Of a DNA stretch of 64,000 nucleotides, positions 26,169 to 33,517 are shown in pieces. The DNA lies in the NCBI GenBank assembly GCA_015060485.1, contig SUYI01000012.1, positions 20,872 to 84,871 of the forward strand, written 5' to 3'. Every line of letters starts with the position of its first letter. Position 1 is the stretch's first letter. The notes under the pieces were generated by a model, which was not told the DNA's origin, did no database searches, and was given only the letters and a program-made list of their open reading frames with translations. The stretch is from Prevotella sp. (GTDB lineage Bacteria; Bacteroidota; Bacteroidia; Bacteroidales; Bacteroidaceae). The position numbers were made by a program, and so were the translations under genes.

Positions 26169-27710
26169 ATGAGCATCACAAGTTTAGTAAGACATATATT
26201 CACCTCGCGCATGCGGGAACTGGAAAAGCACCAGAGCGGCGGCGAGGTGTTGCAGCGGGCTGTGCTGCGGCATCTGATAAGCCGCGCCAGGGACACGGAA
26301 TACGGTTGTGAACACGGCTTTGCCACGACGAGAAGCTACGACGACTTCGTCAGGATGAACCCGGTGAACAGCTATGAGGAGCTGAAGGGTCAGATAGACC
26401 GCATGCGCCGGGGCGAGCAGGACGTGCTGTGGCCGGGACGCGTCAGGTGGTATGCCAAGTCGAGCGGAACGACGAACGACAAGTCGAAGTTTATTCCCGT
26501 CAGCAGCGAGGGCCTTAAGAGGATTCATTATGCAGGCGGACGCGACTCGGTGGCGCTCTACCTGCGCAACAACCCGCAGTCGAGGATGTTCGACGGGCGC
26601 GGACTGATTCTGGGTGGCAGCCATGCACCGAACTACAACGTGAAGGACTCGCTGGTGGGCGATCTCAGCGCCATCCTCATCGAAAACATCAACCCGCTGG
26701 TGAATCTGGTCCGAGTACCCAAGAAAGAGACGGCGTTGCTTTCTGACTTTGAAGTGAAACGCGAGCGGATAGCCCGTGAGGCAATGACTAAAAATGTCAC
26801 CAACATCAGTGGCGTGCCGTCGTGGATGCTCTCGGTGCTGAACTGTATGATGGAGCTGACGGGTAAGACGCATCTGGAGGAGGTGTGGCCGAACCTGGAA
26901 GTGTTCTTTCATGGTGGTGTGGCCTTTACGCCGTATCGTAAGCAGTACGAACAGCTCATCACCACGCCCCGGATGCACTATATGGAGACGTATAATGCCA
27001 GCGAGGGCTTCTTTGGCATTCAGGACGATCCGACGGACAAGGCTATGCTGCTCATGTTGGACTATGGGGTGTTCTACGAGTTCCTTGAAATGGGAAATGA
27101 AAGAAATGAAGGAAATGAAAGAAATGAAAGAAATGAAAGAAATGAAGGTATCGTTCCGCTGTGGGGCGTGGAGACGGGCAAGAACTACGCCATGCTGATT
27201 TCGACGTCGTGTGGACTGTGGCGCTACATGATAGGCGACACGGTGCGGTTCACGTCTACAAATCCCTATAAATTCGTCATCTCCGGACGTACCAAGAGCT
27301 TTATCAATGCCTTTGGCGAAGAACTCATCGTCGACAATGCTGAACAGGGTCTGGCCTATGCTTGCGAGCAGACGGGTGCCGAAGTGCTGGAATATACGGC
27401 GGCGCCAGTCTTTATGGATGCAAATGCCAAGTGTCGCCACCAGTGGCTCATTGAATTCTCGAAGTCACCAAACGACCTGGCACAATTCGCCGACCTGCTG
27501 GACCGGAAACTGCAGGAGCTGAACAGCGACTACGAGGCCAAGCGATATAAGGACATCACCCTGCAGCATCTGGAAATCGTCGAGGCCCGCAAAGGACTCT
27601 TCAACGACTGGCTGAAGTTGCGTGGGAAATTGGGAGGCCAGCACAAGGTGCCCCGACTGAGCAATTCGCGTGAAAACATAGAACAGCTATTGCTGTTAAA
27701 TGAGAAATGA
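26169..27710 (+). CDS. GH3-family acyl-adenylate-forming protein (auxin-responsive GH3-like)
   Basis: A 513-residue protein of the GH3 family, which in plants conjugates amino acids to acyl hormones through an adenylate. In bacteria the role is unknown. The adenylation motifs YAKSSGTTNDKSKFIP (about residue 98) and YNASEGFFGIQ (about 278) are intact. The chosen ATG lies after the promoter; the longest frame starts 7 codons earlier. About residues 307-324 are encoded by an in-frame 9-bp tandem repeat (27099-27147, unit GAAATGAAA) giving Arg-Asn-Glu repeats in a loop. It is the first gene of a likely six-gene operon. Confidence 0.82.
   Translation: MSITSLVRHIFTSRMRELEKHQSGGEVLQRAVLRHLISRARDTEYGCEHGFATTRSYDDFVRMNPVNSYEELKGQIDRMRRGEQDVLWPGRVRWYAKSSGTTNDKSKFIPVSSEGLKRIHYAGGRDSVALYLRNNPQSRMFDGRGLILGGSHAPNYNVKDSLVGDLSAILIENINPLVNLVRVPKKETALLSDFEVKRERIAREAMTKNVTNISGVPSWMLSVLNCMMELTGKTHLEEVWPNLEVFFHGGVAFTPYRKQYEQLITTPRMHYMETYNASEGFFGIQDDPTDKAMLLMLDYGVFYEFLEMGNERNEGNERNERNERNEGIVPLWGVETGKNYAMLISTSCGLWRYMIGDTVRFTSTNPYKFVISGRTKSFINAFGEELIVDNAEQGLAYACEQTGAEVLEYTAAPVFMDANAKCRHQWLIEFSKSPNDLAQFADLLDRKLQELNSDYEAKRYKDITLQHLEIVEARKGLFNDWLKLRGKLGGQHKVPRLSNSRENIEQLLLLNEK
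27099..27147 (+). repeat. 9-bp tandem repeat inside the GH3-like gene
   Basis: About five copies of GAAATGAAA/G in frame, encoding repeated Arg-Asn-Glu triplets. The same 9-bp unit recurs at the stop of this gene (27700-27735), inverted at 27818-27862, and at 31490-31527. Confidence 0.85.
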
Positions 27711-29764
27711 AAGAAATGAAAGAAATGAGAAATGTAAATGAAGAAATGAAGAAATGTTGTCATCCCATGAAGAGTACGGCTCGCCATAACAGCGTAGCCC
27801 ATTTTCTCATCTCCCATTCCTCATTCCTTTCATTTCTTTCATTTCTTTCATTTCTCATTTCGGGCTGTGCCCGAATGGGCTCACCCGACGGAGGATGGTA
27901 CGACGACGACCCGCCGCGTGTCATTGGTGCTACGCCAGCAGAAGGGGCAACCAATGTGACGGCTCAGAAGATAACCATTCAGTTTGACGAGTTTATCAAG
28001 CTGGCCGATGCTTCGCAGAATGTCATCGTGTCGCCTCCGCAATTGGAGATGCCCGAGATTAAGGCCGCCGGCAAGAGAATCATTGTGGAACTGAAGGACT
28101 CGCTGAAACCGAATACTACCTACACCATTGACTTCAGCGATGCCATCAGCGACAACAACGAGGGCAATCCGATGGGAAACTATACTTACACCTTCTCGAC
28201 AGGCGAACAGATTGACACGTTCGAGGTGGCTGGATATGTGCTCGACGCATCGAATCTGGAACCCGTGAAAGGCATCAGCGTCGGTCTTTACAACAACCTG
28301 GCGGATTCTGTGTTCCGCAAAGAGCCCCTCATGCGTATTTCCCGGACTGACGGCACGGGACATTTCGTCATCAAAGGTGTGGCTCCCGGTGAATACCGCA
28401 TCTATGCGTTGCAGGATGCAGACAACGACTTCAAGTTCTCGCAGAAGAGCGAGATGATAGCTTTTTCGCACGAGATTCACAAGCCGTATGCAAAACCTGA
28501 CATCCGGCAGGATACCATCTGGCGCGACACACTGCACATCGATAACATTCTGCAGGTGCCTTATACGCATTTCTATCCGGACAACGTCGTGATGCTGGCC
28601 TTTCAGGAAGTTCAGACGGACCGCTATCTGCTGAAACAGCCAGACCGTACGGAGGCAAACCGCATGACACTCTATTTCAGCTATGGTAACGAACAGCTGC
28701 CAGTCATCAAGGGGTTTAACTTTGATGCCGACTCTGCTTTCGTATTGGAGGCAAGTCAAAAGCAGGATACGTTGACCTATTGGTTGCGCGACACCACCCT
28801 GATAAACCAGGATACGCTGGCACTGTCCTTGGAATACTTGATGACGGACAGCATGGGTGTGCTCGTCAGCCAGACGGATACGTTGGACGTTATTGCCAAG
28901 ACGTCGTATGCCAAGCGAATGAAGGAGAAACAAAAGGAATATGAAGAGTGGGAGAAAGAGCAGAAGAAGAAAAAGAAGCGCGACGAGCCTTACGACAGCA
29001 TCTACCCCGTCAAACCGTTGGATGTGAATATCATTATCCCTGGGTCACTGAATCCTGCGAGCAAGATTTATTTCACGATACCAACGCCGCTCGAGAAGGC
29101 CGACACGTCGGCAATCCATCTTTATTCCAAGATAGACTCGCTGTGGTACCGCTCTCCTTATGAATTCCGGCAACTGGACGGGGTCAAGCGTCGCTTCGAA
29201 CTGGTGGCGGAATGGCATCCGGAAACGGAATACAGCCTGGAGATTGACTCGGCAGCATTTGTCGATATCTATGGGCTGGCCTCGGAGGAGATGAAAAAGG
29301 GTATCAAGGCTAAGCCACTCGACGATTTTGGTTCACTGGTGTTCCGTTTAAGTGGTGTACGCGACACAGGCATCGTGGTACAGCTATTGGGCAAGGACGA
29401 CAAGTGCCTGCGCCAGGTCAGGGCAAGTGCCAATGGCGAGGCGGCTTTCTTCTACCTCGATCCTAATAAGTATTATGCACGTGCCTTTGTCGACCGCAAC
29501 GGCAATAACATCTGGGATACGGGTGAGTACGATCTCGATCAACAGCCAGAAGAGGTTTACTATTTCTCGGAGGAAATCGAGAGCAAGGCCAAGTGGGACA
29601 TCACGAAACAATGGAACTTGGTTGCCAAGCCCCGCAACCGGCAGAAACCTGGTGCGCTGATCAAGCAGAAAGGTGATAAAGAAAAGAAGAAACTGACGAA
29701 CCGTAATGCAGAACGTGCCCGTCAGTTGGGTATAGAATATGTCAAGAAGGAATTAGTGAAGTAA
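27707..29764 (+). CDS. Lipoprotein with Ig-like (Big_5-type) N-terminal domain
   Basis: A 685-residue exported lipoprotein. The mature part begins at the Cys of FLISGC and continues GSPDGGWYDDDPPRV, followed by an Ig-like domain (GATPAEGATNVTAQKITIQFDEFI) typical of Bacteroidetes Big_5 lipoproteins. Several further beta domains and a charged Lys/Glu linker near residue 410 follow. The start is ambiguous: ATGs at 27707 (overlapping the previous stop), 27746 or 27767 all precede the signal sequence. The hydrophobic core SFLSFLSFLSFLI is encoded by inverted copies of the 9-bp repeat, an unusual origin for a signal peptide. Function unknown, probably envelope. Confidence 0.72.
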   Translation: MKEMKEMRNVNEEMKKCCHPMKSTARHNSVAHFLISHSSFLSFLSFLSFLISGCARMGSPDGGWYDDDPPRVIGATPAEGATNVTAQKITIQFDEFIKLADASQNVIVSPPQLEMPEIKAAGKRIIVELKDSLKPNTTYTIDFSDAISDNNEGNPMGNYTYTFSTGEQIDTFEVAGYVLDASNLEPVKGISVGLYNNLADSVFRKEPLMRISRTDGTGHFVIKGVAPGEYRIYALQDADNDFKFSQKSEMIAFSHEIHKPYAKPDIRQDTIWRDTLHIDNILQVPYTHFYPDNVVMLAFQEVQTDRYLLKQPDRTEANRMTLYFSYGNEQLPVIKGFNFDADSAFVLEASQKQDTLTYWLRDTTLINQDTLALSLEYLMTDSMGVLVSQTDTLDVIAKTSYAKRMKEKQKEYEEWEKEQKKKKKRDEPYDSIYPVKPLDVNIIIPGSLNPASKIYFTIPTPLEKADTSAIHLYSKIDSLWYRSPYEFRQLDGVKRRFELVAEWHPETEYSLEIDSAAFVDIYGLASEEMKKGIKAKPLDDFGSLVFRLSGVRDTGIVVQLLGKDDKCLRQVRASANGEAAFFYLDPNKYYARAFVDRNGNNIWDTGEYDLDQQPEEVYYFSEEIESKAKWDITKQWNLVAKPRNRQKPGALIKQKGDKEKKKLTNRNAERARQLGIEYVKKELVK

Positions 29765-29771
29765 TATATCG

Positions 29772-30623
29772 ATGGAAATGAATAATACAATGAGAAAAAA
29801 CTGGGGAAAAAGCTTGGTAAAAGGTATTTTACTTTTTTACCTTTTTACTTTTTTACCTTTAAATATCAGTGCTCAGTGTGGCATAGAGAATACTGCTTTC
29901 AAGTCGGGTGAATTCCTTAGCTACGACCTCTACTTCAACTGGAAGTTCGTCTGGGTGAAGGTCGGAACGGCCTCCATGTCTACCGTTCAGTCGAGATACA
30001 AAGGGCAGAAGGCCTTTCGCAGCAGCTTAATTACACGCGGCAACGACCAGCTGGACAATGTGTTTGTGATGCGCGACACGCTGTTGTGCTATACCGATAT
30101 GGATATTTCACCGCTCTATTTCCGCAAAGGAGCACGTGAGGGCGATCGCTACTATGTAGACGAGCTGTGGTATAGCTATCCCGGGTCGAATTGTCATCTG
30201 AAGATGCACCGCATTGACGCCGATGGCGAGGAGCGCTGGAAGGAGGCCGAGTATAAGGACTGCATCTACGACATGATGAGCATCTTTTTACGAGCCCGTA
30301 ATTTTGATGCCAACAAGCTGAAAGTTGGCGAGAACATTCCCATGCCCATCAGCGACGCCAAGCGTCTGACGAACTCGTGGCTGAAGTATACGGGTAAGAC
30401 TACGCTGAAGATGAAGAACAATAACGACAAGTACCGCTGTCTGGTCTTTTCGTTCATAGAGCGCGAGGACGGCAAGAACCACGAACTCATCCGTTTCTAC
30501 ATTACCGACGACAAGAACCACATGCCGGTCCGTCTCGACATGTTCCTCTCGTTTGGTTCTGCCAAGGCCTATCTGTCGGGCTATAAAGGATTGCGTAACC
30601 CCATGGAATCGAAAGAGAAATAA
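29772..30623 (+). CDS. DUF3108 family exported protein
   Basis: A 283-residue protein with a signal peptide ending near NISAQ. The body matches DUF3108 (GEFLSYDLYFNWKFVWVKVGTA near the N-terminus; CIYDMMSIFLRARNFD in the middle), a family predicted to be periplasmic with a lipocalin-like beta-barrel. ATGs at 29772, 29778 or 29790 are possible starts. The hydrophobic core of the signal peptide is encoded by an 8-bp tandem repeat (TTTTTACC/TTTTTACT, 29831-29866). It follows the lipoprotein gene by seven bases, so it belongs to the same operon. Confidence 0.75.
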   Translation: MEMNNTMRKNWGKSLVKGILLFYLFTFLPLNISAQCGIENTAFKSGEFLSYDLYFNWKFVWVKVGTASMSTVQSRYKGQKAFRSSLITRGNDQLDNVFVMRDTLLCYTDMDISPLYFRKGAREGDRYYVDELWYSYPGSNCHLKMHRIDADGEERWKEAEYKDCIYDMMSIFLRARNFDANKLKVGENIPMPISDAKRLTNSWLKYTGKTTLKMKNNNDKYRCLVFSFIEREDGKNHELIRFYITDDKNHMPVRLDMFLSFGSAKAYLSGYKGLRNPMESKEK

Positions 30624-30648
30624 GAATTAACGATTAGCTGCTGCCAAG

Positions 30649-31497
30649 ATGATTCCCAGAACCGAAGCAATGACAGAGAAGATGGAGGCCTTTACCGATG
30701 CCGGCCTCTACGAACAGGATGAATTCATCGACTTCCTGCCCGAAGGACATGTATATCTCTATCGCGGACAGTACCAGCTGCTGCCCGTCAGCAACCTCAT
30801 AGGTTATTTCTTCGAACCGTTTGACGGACAGCGTGCCGCTCTTCGTCGTCAGGAACGTTACGGTATTCCTGCCGAACAGACACTCCGCGAATGGAAACGG
30901 GTGGGCTGCATGGCCAGCGAGGTAGGTACTTTCCTGCATGAACAGACGGAGAACTATTTTAAGAACGGACGCTTCGAAACCCGTTACGTGTTCCGTTACG
31001 AGGGTGAAAGTGAAGAAGTCTGCGTGGAGCCTGAACGTCAGCATTTCATGCGTTTCGTCAACGACTATCATATCCGTCCTTACCGTCAGGAGTGGCCCGT
31101 CTATGATGTGGACCTGAATATCGCAGGAACCATCGATATGATATGCCGTGATGACGATGGTCAGTTCGTCATCTACGACTGGAAGCGCAGCCGTAAGGTG
31201 GTCGACGATGACGGACGCCCCGTTGTGACGGGCTTTGGTGGTAAGATGTCGATGAACGGCATCAGTGTGCCCGACACGGCGTACTATCATTATTGTCTTC
31301 AACAGAACCTGTATCGCTATATGCTTCAGCAGAACTACGGCATTCGGGTGAAGGCACTGAATCTGGTGGTGCTCTGCGCCGATTACGACAACTATCGGCA
31401 GGTTCCAGTTCCCCTTATGGATGATGTGATAGCGCGGATTGTCAGTATTTGTAATGAACGAGACTTAGGACACAGTCTGATCAAGGATCAGAAATGA
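30649..31497 (+). CDS. PD-(D/E)XK nuclease superfamily protein
   Basis: A 282-residue cytoplasmic protein. NIAGTIDMICRDDDGQFVIYDWKRSRK (given here as GTIDMI near residue 164 and VIYDWKRS near 178) forms the D...(D/E)xK metal site of the PD-(D/E)XK superfamily (RecB/Cas4/PDDEXK_1-like). The upstream GTFLHEQTENYF near residue 93 resembles the helix histidine of RecB-type nucleases. The substrate is unknown. No Cys cluster of Cas4 is seen. Position in an operon of envelope and transport genes gives no clear functional hint. Confidence 0.72.
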   Translation: MIPRTEAMTEKMEAFTDAGLYEQDEFIDFLPEGHVYLYRGQYQLLPVSNLIGYFFEPFDGQRAALRRQERYGIPAEQTLREWKRVGCMASEVGTFLHEQTENYFKNGRFETRYVFRYEGESEEVCVEPERQHFMRFVNDYHIRPYRQEWPVYDVDLNIAGTIDMICRDDDGQFVIYDWKRSRKVVDDDGRPVVTGFGGKMSMNGISVPDTAYYHYCLQQNLYRYMLQQNYGIRVKALNLVVLCADYDNYRQVPVPLMDDVIARIVSICNERDLGHSLIKDQK

Positions 31498-31527
31498 AAG
31501 AAATGAATGAAATGAAAGAAGTGTGAA
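31490..31527 (+). repeat. 9-bp-type repeat between the nuclease and ABC genes
   Basis: Degenerate copies of GAAATGAAA span the stop of the nuclease gene and the gap to the ABC ATPase gene. Confidence 0.7.
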
Positions 31528-32352
31528 ATGGGCAATGCGACCGTTATACTGAAGGACCTAAGCATCGGCTATACCGCCAAGGGAAACAAAAAGGTGGTTG
31601 CCTCCGGGTTGAACGCTGCCATCAACAGCGGCGAGTTGACGTGTTTGTTGGGTCCTAACGGCATTGGCAAGTCTACGTTGCTCCGCACCCTCTCGACTTT
31701 CCAGCCACCCCTTGCCGGCGACGTCCTACTCAACATTCCGAACCTTCACAGTAATCATATCTCTCCTCTCTCCTCTCTCACCTCTCATCTCGTATCTCGC
31801 ACCATCGGTGTCGTACTGACAGAGAAGCTGGCTATCAAGAATATGACAGCAGAGGAACTCATCGCTATGGGGCGTGCGCCTTATACGGGGTTCTGGGGAC
31901 GACTGACGGAGGAAGACCATCGGGTGGTATGCGAGGCCATCCGGCTCGTCGGTATCGAGCCTTTGGCAAAACGCATGATACAGACGCTGAGCGACGGCGA
32001 GCGTCAGAAAGTCATGATTGCCAAGGCGCTGGCTCAGCAGACGCCGATTATATATCTCGATGAGCCGACAGCCTTTCTCGACTATCCCAGCAAGGTGGAG
32101 ATGATGCAACTGTTGCGCCGTCTGGCGGTCCAGGAGCAGAAAACCATCTTCCTCTCTACGCACGATGTGGAACTGTCGCTGCAAGTGGCAGACTGCATCT
32201 GGCTAATGAGTAATAACACTCAACATTCAACACTCAGTGTGGGTACACCGCATCAGCTGGCCGTCCAAGGTGTCCTGGGACGTTTTATCGAACGCGAAGG
32301 CATCATCTTCGACAGTGACAGCCTGACCATCCACGTCACTCCCACAAACTAA
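31528..32352 (+). CDS. ABC transporter ATP-binding protein (FecE/BtuD type)
   Basis: A 274-residue ATPase of an iron-siderophore/heme/cobalamin importer: Walker A GPNGIGKST near residue 42, signature LSDGERQKV near 156, Walker B IIYLDEP near 175, and the H-loop STHD. No permease or binding protein is adjacent, so partners must lie elsewhere. The next gene is CobD-like, which favours cobalamin uptake. Two in-frame heptamer-repeat stretches (31756-31800 and 32219-32240) insert Ser/Leu/His-rich loops between conserved motifs; the first adds about 14 codons just before the Q-loop region. Confidence 0.85.
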   Translation: MGNATVILKDLSIGYTAKGNKKVVASGLNAAINSGELTCLLGPNGIGKSTLLRTLSTFQPPLAGDVLLNIPNLHSNHISPLSSLTSHLVSRTIGVVLTEKLAIKNMTAEELIAMGRAPYTGFWGRLTEEDHRVVCEAIRLVGIEPLAKRMIQTLSDGERQKVMIAKALAQQTPIIYLDEPTAFLDYPSKVEMMQLLRRLAVQEQKTIFLSTHDVELSLQVADCIWLMSNNTQHSTLSVGTPHQLAVQGVLGRFIEREGIIFDSDSLTIHVTPTN

Positions 32353-32355
32353 TCA

Positions 32356-32390
32356 TATTTCTCATTTCTCACTTCTCATTTCTCATTTAA
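32356..32390. repeat. Heptamer repeat upstream of the CobD-like gene
   Basis: About five 7-bp units of TTTCTCA type fill the gap between the ABC ATPase stop and the start codon at 32395. Confidence 0.75.
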
Positions 32391-32394
32391 CACT

Positions 32395-33411
32395 ATGTTA
32401 GAAGGACACGGCGACGACATTTACCGCTACGACGACCTGGTGAAGATGAACTTCAGCAGCAATGTCTATCAGCACGTTGACCTGACGGCTCTTAAAACGC
32501 ATCTGGAGGATTCTTTCGACCTCATAGCCAACTATCCGGAGCCTCAGCCTCGTAGCCTGGAACGCCTCATCGCCCTGAAGGAAGGCATCTCGCCAGAGGC
32601 CGTTCTGGTAACGAATGGTGCTACAGAAGCCATTTACCTCATAGCGCAGCATTTTCATGGCAGTGCCTCTGTCATTCCCCAGCCTACGTTCAACGAGTAT
32701 GCGGATGCCTGCCGGCAGCATCATCACATCATCTCCTACGAAAACAACGACGAGATGACGAAGCTGCCGCGCGACCGCGTCTATTGGATATGCAATCCCA
32801 ACAACCCTTCAGGCAATGTGCTGATGAAGGGATTCATGGACTATGTGGTGCGCCGCTCGCCCCGTTATACTTTTGTTGTCGACCAGTCGTATGAGTCGTA
32901 CACGAAAGAGCCGTTATTACGGGCCCGTGAGATGATGGATGTTCCTAATCTCATCATCCTTCATTCGCTTAGCAAGACGTATGGCGTTCCTGGTTTGCGC
33001 TTGGGTTATATGACCGCTCACCCCAACCTCATCCAGCTGCTGCGCCAGCATCGCCATCCTTGGGCAATCAGTGCCTTGAGCTTAGAGGCTGGCAAATTCT
33101 TGCTGAAAAACGGAACGCCCGCAGTACAGAATCTGGACGAGTATTTGGAGGAAACCGATCGCTTCCGCAGCAATCTGCGTGACATCAAGGGCGTACGCGT
33201 CTTCGAAACCAAAACGAACTATATGCTCTGCGAACTGGAAACCGTTAAGGCTTCTGCTTTGAAGTATTATCTCATCCATGAACATGGCATGTTGATTCGC
33301 GATTGCTCCAATTTCCACGGGCTTTCCCCGTATTTCTTCCGTGTCTCTACCCAACGCCCAGAAGAAAACGACGCCCTCGTAGCCGCCATCCAGAAATACT
33401 TAAAGGCGTAA
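32395..33411 (+). CDS. CobD-like threonine-phosphate decarboxylase / HisC-like aminotransferase
   Basis: A 338-residue fold-type I PLP enzyme. The N-terminus LEGHGDDIYRYDDLVKMNFSS parallels the GHGGD...FSSN start of CobD, which makes aminopropanol phosphate for the cobalamin lower ligand. The PLP lysine is in HSLSKTYGVPGLRLGY (about residue 200), and CNPNNPSGN near 132 is the substrate/PLP motif. HisC is the alternative, but the CobD-type start and the BtuD-type ATPase upstream favour a B12 link. The 42-base leader consists of TTTCTCA heptamer repeats. Confidence 0.72.
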   Translation: MLEGHGDDIYRYDDLVKMNFSSNVYQHVDLTALKTHLEDSFDLIANYPEPQPRSLERLIALKEGISPEAVLVTNGATEAIYLIAQHFHGSASVIPQPTFNEYADACRQHHHIISYENNDEMTKLPRDRVYWICNPNNPSGNVLMKGFMDYVVRRSPRYTFVVDQSYESYTKEPLLRAREMMDVPNLIILHSLSKTYGVPGLRLGYMTAHPNLIQLLRQHRHPWAISALSLEAGKFLLKNGTPAVQNLDEYLEETDRFRSNLRDIKGVRVFETKTNYMLCELETVKASALKYYLIHEHGMLIRDCSNFHGLSPYFFRVSTQRPEENDALVAAIQKYLKA

Positions 33412-33435
33412 CCTCACACTTTGTAAGATTACGCC

Positions 33436-33517
33436 TTAACTGTCAACTGTCTAATCGTTACTTGTAACGCTTTGTACCTTTAGGTCAAAGAACTGTCAAC
33501 TGTCAATTGTGAATAGT
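33436..33517. repeat. Heptamer repeats (AACTGTC) around a dispersed repeat copy
   Basis: AACTGTC-type heptamers at 33438-33455 and 33490-33517 flank a copy of the dispersed repeat (33455-33491, TAACGCTTTGTACCTTTAGG). The right-hand array runs into the last codons and stop of the C10 protease gene (stop at 33503). Confidence 0.7.

Noticed and set aside
26184..27440. 418-codon frame antisense to the GH3-like gene, and similar antisense frames at 27881-28933 and 36323-37285
   Set aside because: They mirror conserved genes on the other strand and translate to low-complexity His/Arg-rich sequence.
30649..31497. Cas4 identity for the PD-(D/E)XK protein
   Set aside because: The conserved iron-sulfur cysteines of Cas4 are missing and no CRISPR locus is in the window.
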